From NCBI GenBank assembly GCA_013397935.1, contig VZRN01005394.1, positions 449,254 through 513,253 on the forward strand: a stretch of DNA of 64,000 bases, read 5' to 3'. The notes below the pieces were generated by a model that saw nothing but the letters and a program-made list of their open reading frames with translations, had not been told where the DNA came from and ran no database searches. This document shows, one piece after another, positions 26,126 to 39,849 of this stretch. How positions within the stretch are numbered: the stretch's first letter is position 1; every line of letters starts with the position of its first letter. Origin of the DNA: Dasyornis broadbenti. Its lineage: Eukaryota; Chordata; Aves; Passeriformes; Dasyornithidae. Position numbers and translations under genes: made by a program.

Positions 26126-29100
26126 GTGTTGACCACACATTGCTGTGCCATACATGCTCTGAAATGCACAGAAAAGAGAGGAAACATCAGAGTGAGCAGA
26201 GCAAGGCCTTCTCACTTCAGGCAACTTCATTGTGTACATACTGACTGGGTAAACAGTGTTCTGTAAATATTGATGCCTCATATGTGGTCTCATAACTGGG
26301 GGAATGTTACAGCCTAGACCCACAGGGAATGGCTTGTTTGATGAGAGCAGCATGATATGGTTTGGGAAAGGTGGGGAGGATTCAGCCACATTAAAAAGAA
26401 GCTAAAAGCGACTTTGGGATTGAGGCTGGTGGCTCTTTTAGAAAAAGAAGACAAACCAAAACCAAATGGCAACTCATTGCCAGAAAAATTAAACCTCTAT
26501 TTCAGAAGCAGCCTTTTAAAACTCAAATATGCTTCAAAGTCTTCTGGACATGGGGTCCCAGTGCAAGCTCCCAGCACTTGGTCCTTTTCTCAAGCACAGT
26601 CAAGCCTTTGTTTTGAGTTTGGAGGAAAAAAAAAATGGCAAACCACGCTGTTTGAAGACTCTTGGAACTTGCTGCCTTCCTGCTTGCTGGGATGCTTTTT
26701 GAAGAGTAGAACTCACATTTGGCGTGCCTGTATTTGTGCATGTGTAACAAAAGAGAGACACAATCAATTTTCAACTGATTTTAATAATTTTCCTTTTTAT
26801 AAACAATCCTCTCAGGCTGTTATCTCTCAGGGCCAGAGGAATTCCCTCGAGTGCATCAGTTGAAATAGGAAGAGGCATTTTCACCAGCACCAGCAACCCC
26901 CCCTTGGAGATTATGTGCTTCATGTTTCTCCATATCAGCCGCTTGCTCCACATCCATGTGTGCTTCCTAGCAAAGCTCAACCACTCTGTCATCCAGTCTC
27001 ATTCTGGGTGAATCCAGGAGATTGAGTTATTATTGCAATGATCAACTTTACTTCCCATTAAAAATCTCACTCTGTTTAGTGACTGGCACTGGGCTAATGC
27101 TGTTACATTGCCCTGCCTCCTACAATTGCTCTTGGCAAGCTCAGGTAGATCCATACCTGGCAGGGTAACAGAGTTAAATCTTCCTTTATATAAATTAAAA
27201 TTTAATTTTCCCCTGGTGCGGGGACTTTTCCAGCACTTTAAATCACATCCACCCTGTTTTCTCTCTCCTGCCTTTATCATTTGTTCAGCAAAACATCCAT
27301 CTGTCCATCCCCTCCGGCTCCAGGGGTATCCAGCAAGCCAGGGGGAAATAATCCTGCAGAATGAAGTCATGGGCTCTATCTGGCCATGGGTCTCCCTTTC
27401 CCACCTCCCCCCAATAATATGTTTTGTGATGTGGATTTCTGTCAATAGAGCGAGACACCCGACTCTCTCCTCCTGATGAACATGTCCCACAAGGACAATG
27501 ATGGAGTTCCTGCGAAATTTTTACCGCTGACCTTTTCTCCACTGTGGAGCGGGAATGCATCTCCCAGTGAAGGCTGGGGACAGCAGAGAGCATGTTATAA
27601 TGCTGGAAAATGTGACTCTGTCTTTGTGGAATGCCATTTCCTGCTCCCCCCTCCCCTTACCTTCCCTTCTCTTCCCCCCTCCTTTAGAAAAATGTAACAC
27701 TGAAAACTTGAAAATTTAAGGCAAAACATTGCTGCCTCCTCCTCCCCTCCCCTTCTCAGCTCTGTCTGAGCAAGCAGCCAAGTTGTTAAATGCTTTTACC
27801 TGCTGTGTCCAAGTCAAAAGTTAAATAATGTGTGAATGAATGTGGAAGAAAAACAAGAGGCAGAGAGGGAGCACTGGAGAGAACCCCTCTTACAACAAGA
27901 TAATTGCTACATTATGAGAAACAAATAACATGCTGCTCCTCTCCAGGACTGCGTCCATTACATCTTGACAGGTACATCTGAAGGTAATTACATGCCTCTT
28001 GTTGAATTTTGCTCTGCTGCTGAGGCTGGATCCTGCAAACACAAGTCCCAGTCCAAAAGCATCTTGGCCTGGCAGCCAGCACTCACTTTTCAGAGGTCAG
28101 TGGCTTTCAAAAGGGTCAGTTGGCTTTCCGTGAGCCATCACAGCTACAAAAATGCCTTTTCCAAGAGACTGGGATTTCCCAACCAGCTGTGCATGGCGAG
28201 GTGGATGCTGGAGTTGTGGGACCTGCCTTTCACCCATGCCTAGAAAGAGAAATATTTGACTCCTGCCAACAGGAAAGCAGTGCATTATTCTTTCTACCTA
28301 CATAGTGCAGTTGCCACACCTTTTCTTCCTGTGGCTTATTTGCTGCTCCTTGATATTGGAAAGCTTTTGCTCAGCCAATGCATTCTCCTCTGCATAGAGA
28401 TGCTGGTTTAACTCTTCGCATTTCCACTGTTGCTGAATGTCCTTCACTGCATCTCAAGTCTAGCATTCCCTACTTCTGTATGTCCTCCACAGGATTATTC
28501 ATCCCACCTTCATCCATATGATGGACTGTCTTGAGTGTGTAAGAGTTAATTTTTAAGTGCTAGTAGTTGAGGCAATGTGGTAAATGAAAGGGTTTTCATT
28601 TCCTTCTAGGCATGGATTCTTCTGACGTGCATCAGCAATCAGATGTCTTTGGTTTGGAGAGTTTCTTGGAGAGCAGTTCATCTATCTTCTCCCAACACTG
28701 CATGCCAGAGAATAGGTGTTTCAATGTCCCTCTTTCTGTGTTGACTTCAAGGTAAGCTAGGCATGACTAGTTTAAATGCAAGGGGACATGATGATAAGTG
28801 CATTTGGTCAGATGTCTCCTACCCCATGTGTGGTGCTCTCACTAAGGATGCTAATTTAATGTCCCCTTTGTTCTAATATTGGTTTTATTGTGGTTCATGT
28901 TCAAAGAGATGAGAAATTTGATGAGCGGAGGAGTGATGTGGATTTTCTTTCAAACTCTTTCCCTAGACCTGAATTTGCCACATTGCATTTGAGTTCCTTA
29001 AAGGTTGGGAGCAAAGAGAGGAGGCTGTATGTGCAAGGTGCAAAAGAGGCAATGGCTCTTTCACCTTCACATAATAGGTGCAATGAACGCAGGGCCACCA

Positions 29101-30261
29101 TGGCTGACCCAGCAAAAAGGGTTTATCTGCATTGTTGACCAGGAGAGCACCAGAGATGAGCTTGAGACTATCCTGACGGTCCACATTGCTCACTCCCCTG
29201 CCCTATACCCAGTCTGAAGTGAGTTTACTCAAGAGTCCTCATGGGCAGGATTGTCCGTCTGGCCCTATTTTGGCCTCACTGGTCCCATGCACAGATATAT
29301 ATAGCACTATCCCAACAGGCTTCACACCCTCAAGCCTTGGTTTCCTGCTAGAAAACACCACTCTAGTGGTCTGCAGCACAGCCCACATATTATTTCAGAC
29401 AGTTTAACTTGGCCAAAACACGAAAAACAGTTGTTATGTCTTGGGGCCAGAAGGGCAACACCCGAGCTGGGAGAAGCCATGTGCTCTGTAGGGGGGTGTG
29501 CTCCAGACAGGGACAGCCCTGAGCAATGTGTGCAGTGGTCCACACCCCTTGGCCTCAGGGCCAGGGACATTTGCTAGACTTTGTTAATTGGCAGTATAGA
29601 CATGGCCTCTGAATTCAATTGCCGGGAGCTTCTGTGTCTCTTTACATGGTCTTCACCCATACCCCAACTTTAACCACAGCTCTTTGGTGAAGGTGCCTGG
29701 CTATATCCACACCACCAGGCTATGTAGAGTGAAAAAGTGCTGATGACTTGGCATCCACTGTTCAGAGGGCTTTTTTTTTTTTTTTTATCAGCTATAGCCT
29801 GGTCCTGTGGCCCAGTCTTGGTCGGCATGTGGTGGGTGCTCACCTAGAGCAGGTCTTTGGTTTGAGTTGGTTGTGAACTGAAACATGAATGCAGATCCAG
29901 GCCCCTTTGGAGAGATGTGATAGTGAGGAAGACCATGAAAAGCTTCCCAATAAGCCCATATTCTTTGATTTTTGATTCCATTTTGAAGTTCAAATAAAAC
30001 CAGAAACTTGAAAGCAAACCTCATTCCAGAGCTTCCCAGAAGCAGCTTCACCATTGCAGCCATAGTAAGGTCACAGGCTGTTTGCTTGGGATAGGGTACC
30101 TTGCCCTGCTCCTTCACTGACACTCAGAAGAGCCTTATCTCCATCTCAGATCTCAAGTCCAGATGTTATTTGTCTATCCAGAGTTTTGCTTTTTTGTTTG
30201 CAACCCTCCAATAATGACATTATTATTCCCCTGGTCATCTTCATCAATACAAGTCATACAA
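26126..30261. other. Intergenic; possible conserved non-coding DNA around 26.9-28.0 kb
   Basis: The stretch between two CR1 copies is free of recognised repeats apart from a 16-base T-run at 29771-29786. The best open frames (about 160-170 codons) show no domain and no codon pattern I trust. Confidence 0.4.
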
Positions 30262-30860
30262 TCATAGAATGATAGATGGTTTGGGTTGGAAAGGACTTGA
30301 AAGATCATCCAGTTCCACTCCTTGCCACAGGGAGGGACACCTTCCACTACACCAGGTTGCTCCAAGCCCTGTCTAACCTGGCCTTGAACACTTCCAGGGA
30401 TGGGGCAGCCACAGGTTCTCTAGGCAGCCTGTACCACGGCCTCACCGCCCTCACAGCCAAGAATTTCTTCACAATATCCCATCTAACCCTGCCCTCTAGC
30501 AGTGGGAAGCCATTTACCTTTGTCCTGTCCCTCCAGGCCCTTGTAAATAGCCTCTCCATCTTTCTTGCAGGCTCCCTTCCATTACTGGAAGGCCACAATT
30601 ATATCTCCTTGGCACCTTCTCTTCTCCAGGCTGACCACCCCCAGCTCTCCCAGCCAGTCTCCAGAGCTGAGGGGCTCCAGCCCTCCGAACATCTCTGTGG
30701 CCTCCTCTGGACTTGCTCCAGCAGCTTCACATCCTTCTGATGTTGGGCCCCAGGGCTGGAGGCAGCATTGCAGATGGGGTCTCACCTGACTGGAGCAGAG
30801 GGGCAGAATCTGCCCCCCACTCTTCCCTTCTGCCTATGGTGTGGGATCAGCCCAGTTTAT
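30262..30860 (-). mobile_element. CR1 LINE fragment
   Basis: The antisense CR1 runs from ATCATAGAATGATAGATGG through GGGACACCTTCCACTACACC to the 'gcagaggggcagaatctg' region. Confidence 0.93.
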
Positions 30861-31954
30861 CTTTGAATGAATGTCTCTTGTGCCTTTTTTTCTGCGGATG
30901 AGTTTTTGTGAGTACCTTCAGCTATTACTTAAAGGTACATTATGGATTTACTAGGATCAACACTTTCTGGCTTTCTAACTTGGCTGAAAAGCTCCCACAA
31001 AGAAAATAATCAAATGGGAGTAAATAAGTATTGCCACACACCCACACTCCACAACAAATTTATGATCCAGATAGCCTTAAAACTTCTAAGTAAAGACCAC
31101 ATGTATTTTTTTTTTCAAACGTTTTATTTGGCATGTGTTCCTGGAAGACGGAGGCTCAGTGATGGGGTTGGGAACTGACTAAACAAGACCTGTAGTCATT
31201 CTTAGGAGATTGCAAACATTTTTAAGGTTTTTCGAGAAAACACTAAGCAAAATAGTTTGAAATTAAGTTGAAGGTACTTTCTCAAGATTTTTTTTCCTAA
31301 CAGAGGCAAAAATATATCTTGTCTTTCTATTGTTCACTTATAGAAAGATGGGGAACTCATTTGATGTTCACTCCTCTGAGCAGACCTGCCTCTAGCCTAC
31401 CATACACTTTTAATATTAGTCCTAAAAAGATTCCAGGTACAGTTCTAGATACTGGAGGGATTTCAGAAATGCTTTTATGCTGCATGCCAAAATGCTAAAA
31501 GCAGGGAGAGATTGTGTCATCAGTTTTCAATCAAGCCCCTCTGTGCCTCTTTTTCTAAGCTGCCAAAAAAGTTACACATAAAATCATGAGCAAAGACTTT
31601 CCATACAGCTTTAAAAATGGGATTTCCCTTTGCAATGGCTGTAGGTGGTTTGGGGTGTTCTGATGAAGGACCTGGTCCTGTCTGGGTTCATATGACAGTG
31701 GCAAGAGGAGGAGCATACTTTCGATTGGCTTAGTTTGCACATTTGTTCTATTTTGCACCAAATTTAGTAATCGTATTTTACAATTCCATCCCAAGCAGGA
31801 AATCTAGACTATGGATCAGTGGCTGCCTTAATTTTTATTGACAAATCATGATCTTTATTGGTGGAATTATGAGCTAGCTGGACTTCACTGTTTTTGCTAC
31901 CAGTGTGATATTTTAAATTTAATGTAACAAAGAACAAAGGTAGCTTTCTTTGTG

Positions 31955-32159
31955 CTCTCCTTCTCCTTCTCCCTCTCCCTCTCCCTCTCCCTCTCCCTCT
32001 CCCTCTCCCACCCTGAGCCACAGCCTAGAGATGATCTCCTCATCTCTGGGGCAGCTGCTGGCCTCCAGAATGGATTTATTTCTCCCAGCAGGTCCTGGGG
32101 AGNTCGTTTTTTTTTCCCTCTCCTTCTCCTTCTCCCTCTCCCTCTCCCTCTCCCTCTCT
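31955..32159 (+). repeat. Two (TCTCCC)n arrays around a single-N gap
   Basis: Hexamer arrays at 31955-32009 and 32116-32159 flank about 100 bp of unrelated sequence that holds a single N at 32103. Further pyrimidine-rich sequence continues to about 32240. Confidence 0.9.
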
Positions 32160-32842
32160 GTTTTCTTCTTTTCTTTTTTCCTTCTCTTTTGTCCCCTACT
32201 CTTGTTCTTTTTCCTTCCTTTCTTCCTTTTCTGTTTTGCTTTTTCCAAAACAGAGATCCAAATTTCCAGAACTCTCCTGAAGCACTGGTGATTATGCTAG
32301 TCTGAAATGGGAAAGGCTTATTCCAGACCCCTGCAGAGCAGTGCTTTGATAGGGATTTCACTATCCATCACCTTCAGAGGAAGGAGAGCAAACTGAATTA
32401 GACATACACTTCCTAGAATGCTGCAGAAGGGTGAGGCAAATCAAACCTTTTGTGGTCAAAGTTTCATGGTTAGAGTTGGATGGGACCAGCCATCACCTGA
32501 AACACAGCAGCTTCCAACAAAAATGCCAGTTCTGACCTCAGATCCAGGGCTCCCAATTGCTCTTTGGAGCATCTTCTCTCCCTCCACTGACTATGAAAGT
32601 TCCAAACCATCTTAGGCAATTATTCTAAGTGCTTTAAATTATCTAGTGTGAATAACCCCCATTTCTTTATCTCTGCCTAGGCTCTGCCCTGGATAGTGGG
32701 AATCTAGACAGGAAAGTTGAAAGAGTATGGACATGAGGTGTGGAAGAGTATATGGACTCAAGGTGAAATCATAAGCCTGGCAACAAATTATTTATCAGTG
32801 AAAAGCTCCAGCAAGACTTTGTGTTTCATTTCCAAAAAGTTT

Positions 32843-32870
32843 AAAACAAACAAACAAGCAAACAAGCAAA
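32843..32870 (+). repeat. (CAAA)n microsatellite
   Basis: About seven copies of CAAA/CAAG follow an A-rich stretch. Confidence 0.85.
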
Positions 32871-34289
32871 CATACCACCACCCTTTTGGTGAGTTTTTAG
32901 GGTTTTTTTCAGGATGGGAGTGATCACAGTGATATGCAAAGGATGAGAAGGATCAGGCCTACAATGCTGCCGGAGGTGGTGCCACAGCCAGAGCACATCT
33001 GGCTTCTCAGATCAAGATGGGTTGGCAGCATGAGCAGCAGGAGCCACACTTTATCTGTGAACCATGCAGTGTTACAGTGGTGTCACCACAGCACAATAAA
33101 CATTGAGTCCTGCGATACCAGTTTTACAGTCACCATCCAGACCAAAGCCTTGCTTTAATATTACTTGCACTTAATCTTCAGTTTGTAACATTTGCTTAAT
33201 TCCTTATTGTTAAAAGCCCCAGAGAAAGCATAGGTGAGTCTAACCTCTCCTGGGTTGCAGTTCTGAGCTATTAATCTGTCATGTCAGCATATTTTATTAA
33301 TACTGTTTTCCTGCGTGCGATTGGTGGAACACATCGTGTCACTTACCATCTGCTGTGTATCTGCATTGTAAAGTGTCTTTCTTCCACAGATTATTGCTTT
33401 GATAGACTAGTGTTTTGTACAGTCATGATACCTCATCCTGTCAATTTTAAGCTCTCAGGAGGACCTTCATGGCTGAAGTATCTGATCAATGCAAAAGTCT
33501 TTAATGGCCTCTCACCGTGTCCCCACAGGCTGGGGAACTGCTATTACACTCACTTTCCAGATTAGAACACAGTGTCCATGTTTTTTGCTGTGTTGCCTTA
33601 ATTAAGTATGTTTTCTCCTCCTCCACCCCTTCCATCTATGGAAAAGGGGAGAGATAAACAGGTCTAGGAGGGAACATCCTTTTCTCCAGACTGAATTGGG
33701 GATGGATCTGGGACTGGATGTGTTCCTAGGAGTCCCTTGTATCATCCCAGGCACTGAGCCATCTGTTGTGTTCTTTGGAACTTGAACATGTCTACACCAC
33801 CAGCTTTTAGAGGTGGAGTTGCATGAGTGCCATGGGTGACCTACAGACCATCCCAGAGAAGCGGCAGCATCCACAGAAGAAAAGCTCACCCACTTCCATC
33901 AGAATCCACCTTACACTGATTTAGCCGTATTTAAACCTGGGTGCTTAAGTATAAACAATTGCGTTAAGATGAAAAAATCAGAAACAGGGAGGCATTATGT
34001 CAGAAAGGGTTTATTTCCTGCTTAGAGAAGGTATCTAAATAAGCTAGGCTTAACTGGAACTGTGCTTGCTCCATCCCACCATAACTGCAAGACAGTGTCA
34101 GTCCCTTCCATTGGGCCTTTTTAGCATTTCAGAGATGGGGAGTCTGTAGGCAGCTAATGCATCAGTGGTTCCCATTTTGCCTTCCCTGATGCAGTGTGTC
34201 CTCATGGTAGATATTTCTCCCCCTGGTAAATTCCTGTCCCTGAGTCAGCTGTGTCTGTGCTGTGCTTAGGATCTACAGCATGGGTCCTA

Positions 34290-34685
34290 TGAAGGGCAGC
34301 TGAAGGAGCTGCGGGGGCTCAGCGTGGAGAAAAGGAGGCTCAGGGGGGACCTTCTCACTCTGTACAACCCCCTGACAGGAACGTGGAGCCAGGTGAGGAC
34401 TCTGCTCCCAGGGAACAAGGAATAGAAAAGAAGAAGCAGCCTCAAGTTGTGCTGGGGAGGCTTAAATTGGATAGGAGACAAAATTTGTTCCCCGGAAGTT
34501 CTGTCAAGCCCTGACACAGCCTGCCCAGGGCAGTGATAGAGTCCCCATCCCTGGAAGGTTTTAAAAGCTGGGTGGATGTGGCATTTCTGGACATAGGATA
34601 GTGGCAGTGCTGGTTGGACTGGCTGTTTAATGGTTGGATTCAGTGTTCCTAAAGCTCTTTTCCATCCTAAATGACTCTGTGAGTC
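34290..34685 (+). mobile_element. CR1 LINE 3' fragment
   Basis: The sense CR1 runs from GCTGAAGGAGCTGCGGGGG through GGGTGGATGTGGCATTTCTG to the tail TAAATGACTCTGTGAGTCT. Confidence 0.88.
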
Positions 34686-35590
34686 TACTGAGCTCTCGCC
34701 TTAGTTTCTCCTGGAGGAGACAACTGAAAGGTTTTCTGATCTGGTGGAACGTATGAGCCATTGACTGGATGAGTTTGGCCTCATTTTTTTCTGGTGACCA
34801 GTCGTTTCCAGTGTGTTGCATCTGCTGTCAGATCTGAAAATTGCCTGAACTTAAGTGGTCTTTCTGGGAAAATTCAATCTCTCTGGAGTGGGACTCAGGA
34901 AACAAGGACTGATCAAAGACCTGATTCAGTGAGATGCAGAATAAGGCGTACAAGATGCTTTTGAGTGACAAACATCTGATAACACTTAATGAATGTGGGG
35001 TTTTATATGAATGCATGCATCTTGTACATCAGTGTGAAGAGGAACAGATCAAGCATGAAACACCCATGAGGATGTGGAACAAAGGTGTCAATCAAAGGAA
35101 TAAAGGTTATCAGCCTGTAGTCCAAGAGAAGCTGAAGAGACCATGGCAGTTGGGATGTGGCATTGCCCTGCTGGATTTTCCCTGCATTCTGGGTCCCAGA
35201 TACCCCAAAACAAAGTGGGCTCCCCCTTCTTGCTGCCCCTAAGGACTCATCTCCCACACTTTGGCATACCCAGCACACCAAAGCTGTCACCTACCTGAAA
35301 GCAGTTCAGTATCCTCAGGGTTAAATCAGATTTAGTATCCAACCAAGACCTGGCAGCTGAATTTTAGCCCAGCATGAGTTTTTATGATCAAATTATAGAC
35401 CCCAGAAAAAGAAAATAAAAACCACAACCCGCCACCTCCTCAAAAAAATCCAGTCTGAGGTTTATAATGGAAATCATGACAGAGTCATGATTGTAGTAGC
35501 AGGAACAGCATCACTGTAAAACAGTCTTAAACGGGTACTGTGGGATATTATAAAAGGAAGAAAAAGGAAAAAGAAAAAGAAGAGACGGCA

Positions 35591-35665
35591 AGAGAAGAGA
35601 AGAGAAGAGAAGAGAAGAGAAGAGAAGAGAAGAGAAGAGAAGAGAAGAGAAGAGAAGAGAAGAGA
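35591..35665 (+). repeat. (GAGAA)n microsatellite
   Basis: Fifteen units of a purine pentamer end at a single N (35666). Confidence 0.95.
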
Positions 35666-35666
35666 N

Positions 35667-36250
35667 AGAAAAGAAAAGAAAAGAAAAGAAAAGAAAAGAA
35701 AAGAAAAGAAAAGAAAAGAAAAGAAAAGAAAAGAAAAGAAAAGAAAAGAAAAGAAAAGAAAAGAAAAGAAAAGAAAAGAAAAGAAAAGAAAAGAAAAGAA
35801 AAGAAAAGAAAAGAAAAGAAAAGAAAAGAAAAGAAAAGAAAAGAAAAGAAAAGAAAAGAAAAGAAAAGAAAAGAAAAGAAAAGAAAAGAAAAGAAAAGAA
35901 AAGAAAAGAAAAGAAAAGAAAAGAAAAGAAAAGAAAAGAAAAGAAAAGAAAAGAAAAGAAAAGAAAAGAAAAGAAAAGAAAAGAAAAGAAAAGAAAAGAA
36001 AAGAAAAGAAAAGAAAAGAAAAGAAAAGAAAAGAAAAGAAAAGAAAAGAAAAGAAAAGAAAAGAAAAGAAAAGAAAAGAAAAGAAAAGAAAAGAAAAGAA
36101 AAGAAAAGAAAAGAAAAGAAAAGAAAAGAAAAGAAAAGAAAAGAAAAGAAAAGAAAAGAAAAGAAAAGAAAAGAAAAGAAAAGAAAAGAAAAGAAAAGAA
36201 AAGAAAAGAAAAGAAAAGAAAAGAAAAGAAAAGAAAAGAAAAGAAAAGAG
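35667..36250 (+). repeat. (AAAAG)n microsatellite, about 116 uninterrupted units
   Basis: A 584-bp perfect pentanucleotide array, all purine on the + strand. By eye I see no interruption. Long frames encoding K/R/E or F/S/L repeats on each strand are artefacts of the period-5 array and its lack of stops. Confidence 0.98.
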
Positions 36251-38384
36251 AAATGCACTTGGTGCCCCCAAAATACCTGAGGAAGTGGGTTCCATGACTG
36301 GATGGGAAAAGGGCTACTTGCCAAGATGAATTTTCAAGGATTAAATATTCTCCCTGATGAAAACTGCATCCATGGTGTCTCTGCAGTTCCATGCAAGGGA
36401 AGGTGAGATGCTGAACCAGCCCCTCTGCAGGGCTCACCATGACTCTTTGCACCCATGAGATGGGAAAAATTAAGCATATCCATTTCCGGGATGGACAGCT
36501 GTCTATGTGTGGATAAACTCAAATTATATTGGGCGAAGCAATGCTGGACTGCAATAATTTTCCATAATGTGGATCTAATAAGGTGGACGTGCAGCCTTTT
36601 CAAATATTAAGTAAGAAAAAAGTCGTAAAGCTTCTGGATCTCATCTTTGTTATTATCTGGCCATAAAGGGAGGCAAAACATTTGTGAATTGTTTGCAAAT
36701 CTCAGCTCCTGAACTGGGTTCTGGACCCTGGGTTTGCAATACGTTTGGTCCATTCTCTCCAGGACCTCTTAAAAAGATGAAGGAGAAATTATGTGTGGCT
36801 CCAGCAGAATGTGAGAGCTGAGAATGAGACAATAAAGAAACAATGGTCACATTTTATTGCCTTACTCACCCATGGTTTCTTGAGTATGACTTATGGAAGC
36901 TTTGATTTACATTGGTGCAAGTTTTATCTGCTGCTGTCTTGGCCAGTTCATTCTTAATACTGAGACCTATTGGCCTCTGCTGACTTTCTTGGTTAAATAA
37001 ATTAAAGCAAATATAAACATTAAGGGAGTCACTTTATTTATGGCTAGATTGGAACACTGTCTCTTACACCATAGGTCCTATCCAAACCCCATTAATCCAA
37101 AGCCTACTGACATCCCTGCATCAGGCCCTATCTTTGGGCTTTTCCTTCTCACTATGAAAGGAACAGTTAAAAATATTTTTAAATGAGGTTATATTATCCC
37201 TCAAAAGCTGTCCTGCACAAAACTTTCAACCCTTGTCACCTCTGGGGAGGCAGAGCATTTGGGATGTTTTAGTGGCTGTTGTTTGAAGGCTAAAGATATT
37301 CCTTCCACAGCGATGCCTCCCACCCTTTTCCTCTCCCTGCCAACCATCCCACCCTCTAAATATCTCCTTGTGAAGCATTTTGCAATGCCTCACACACTGT
37401 TTGTGGCCAAACATATTTTTGGCTCTTCTGTATGATACAGAACCTAATTCCAGCTCTTCAGACACTTTCTCAGATTATTTCTTGCCAGAATTTTACTTTT
37501 TAGGCCTGATTGAACGAAAGAAAGCTTTCTGCTACTTTTATTTTTAGTACTTTTATTTTATCATTATTGTTTACTCAGAGATGCTCTTTGCCACATATAC
37601 TTGGATAACTGCTGGCTTGCCATTCCAGAGTCTGCCTTAATGTGCTCTGATATGCTCCTTCCCTTGCTCACCTTCTCCAATTAAAACAAAACAACAACAC
37701 AACAACAACCAAAGAACAATTGCATGCACTTTTTCTGTTGAAGGAAAAAAGAGCAGAAGACAGAAGAACGGGGAACTGCAAAATGTTAAAAAAGGGTAAA
37801 AATACAGGAGTTGTCCCACAGAGTATTAGCATTAGTCAGTAACTGAAGCTGTTGTGTTTTCACACAGAAGTAGCAAGTCCTGGGTTATCCTTGTAGCAAA
37901 AGTCTTACTGTTATCACAGCTGTGGGAGGGATAAATAAAGTAGCAAGAAGGAGAAGTAGCTCCTCAGCAAATATGAATTATTGTAGTTTATCAAGGCTGT
38001 AGCTTTTCACAACTGATCATGTCCTGTTGATATTGATAGGACTTTTCCCCTCAGCCAATCAGGGGCTAGATTCAAAAACTGAAAGACAAGAAAAAAGTGT
38101 TGGGTTAGACCTCCAGTCTGGAGAGGGACAGGGAATCTATTCCGAAATGGTTACAGCATAGAGCCCTCAGCCTCTGTGTGAGTGCATCCTTTGGGATGAC
38201 ATCTAAACCTCTTGGGTTTTAAGGCAGGGTGATTCTTCCCATCTGTGGCTGTTGAAGCACATGCCCACCCATGTGCTAACTGTGGCTCTGTCGCATTAGG
38301 CAGCTATACCAATGCAACAGATTGGAATAATTCACAGAGGCCTGATGCCTTTATGTCCGTGTTTAAATGCTGTTTACCAGCAGT

Positions 38385-38750
38385 TCATGGGAGGTGGTTC
38401 TGACCCTCTGCTTGGCTCTGGTGACACCGCACCTGGAGAGCTGTCTCTAGCTCTGGGGCCTAACATCAGAAGGATGTGGAGCTGCTGGAGCGAGTCCAGA
38501 GGAGGCCATGAAGATGCTCTGAGAGCTGGAGCCTCTCTGCTCTGGAGACTGGCTGGGAGAGATGGGGGTGTTCAGCCCAGAGAAGAGAAGGCTCTGGGAG
38601 CACCTCATTGTGGTCTCATAAAAAAGATGAAGGGTGAGTTTTAACATGGGCAGATAGTGATAGGAGAAGGGAAAACTCTTTTAAACTGAAAGAGGGTAGG
38701 TTTAGATATCAGATATTTTCAAGAAATTATTTACTCTGAGGGTGGTATGC
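38385..38750 (+). mobile_element. CR1 LINE fragment
   Basis: The sense CR1 contains AACATCAGAAGGATGTGGAG and GGGGGTGTTCAGCCCAGAG and fades after GTTTAGATATCAGATATTTTC. Confidence 0.88.
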
Positions 38751-39811
38751 TGTTTGTATGTACTATTTCTTATTGAATTAAGTATAACAGCCCTCACTTC
38801 TAGGGAAAACAGCATGTTAGGCAGGTGGGGTGGGATGTCCCCTGTAGGACTCATGTCCCAAGCCTCTGTGAGCTGATGAAGCAGCAGTATAACCCCAGCT
38901 GGGTCATACCAGCATGACCACCCCCTGCCAGGCACATCTTCTAGAGACATCCAGACTTCTGCTTAACCCAGATCACAGGCGTTGTTGGGGACAAGGGATG
39001 GACATGGGATCAGAAGAGTAAATTTTGTGTGCTTTCTTTAGGCTTTTGTGGTCACTCCATATTGCAGCTCAGCTTCCATGTCCATCAGCACTGGTGGCTG
39101 TGGGGATACGTCCAAGTAAGGTGGCTCAAACAAGACCCCATTGCTTTCCCCTGTTATTTCACCTTAATGAAATTCCTGTACTCATGCTGACAAGTGCTTG
39201 ACTCTGTGAACAAAGTGACATATGGCTTTCAAATATGCCTTGTACTTGGCTGAGGAGAGAACAAGCTTCACAAATATTTACCCCACAAATTTCCTCACTT
39301 AAAATATATTCATAAATATTTGTTCTGTATATTCTGTGTAATTAAGTGAATAAGTGACATGTAGCAGCCTTTGTTTTTCAAGAGTGATGCAATGAGGCAG
39401 CAAAAGGAACAAATGCCCACCTAAGCTTTCGTGCCAGCCTATAATTAATCCTTGAAATGGTTCTGGAATCAAATTCAAGTAACTCAGTCCTGAGTCAGGC
39501 CATGAATCCATATTACAACCTTAAAAGTGCTGTACTTTGCTCAGTACCTATTTCACAATGTCTTTATGATGAACATACCCCATTTATGGAAGACAAACCA
39601 ATGCCTGTAATCAGGTGTTTGTAGGTAAACAGAAAACCTAACTGAACCATAAGGTGGAATCAGAGAGAAAAAACAGCAGGGTTACAGAGAAATCACTCAG
39701 GGGAAAATAGTCACTGCTGTCAACAGCAACAAAAAGGATTCATCTCCAATGTTTTCCTGGCAGTTTAGGTTAAGAGCAAAACAACCAAGCCTGAGTGCTT
39801 CTAAAAAAGGA

Positions 39812-39849
39812 TGAAAAGATCATTCTTTAATGAAAAGATCATTCTTTAA
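39812..39849 (+). repeat. 19-bp perfect tandem duplication
   Basis: TGAAAAGATCATTCTTTAA occurs twice head to tail. It lies in unique AT-rich intergenic sequence. Confidence 0.95.

Larger units (their letters stand above)
30861..34289. other. Intergenic, no gene seen
   Basis: Apart from the simple repeats at 31.9-32.2 and 32.8 kb, this is unique DNA with no supported exon. Confidence 0.5.

Noticed and set aside
35474..36452. Long open frames (about 250-310 codons) of K/R/E or F/S/L repeats
   Set aside because: They are translations of the pentanucleotide array on both strands, which lacks stop codons in all frames. No gene is supported.
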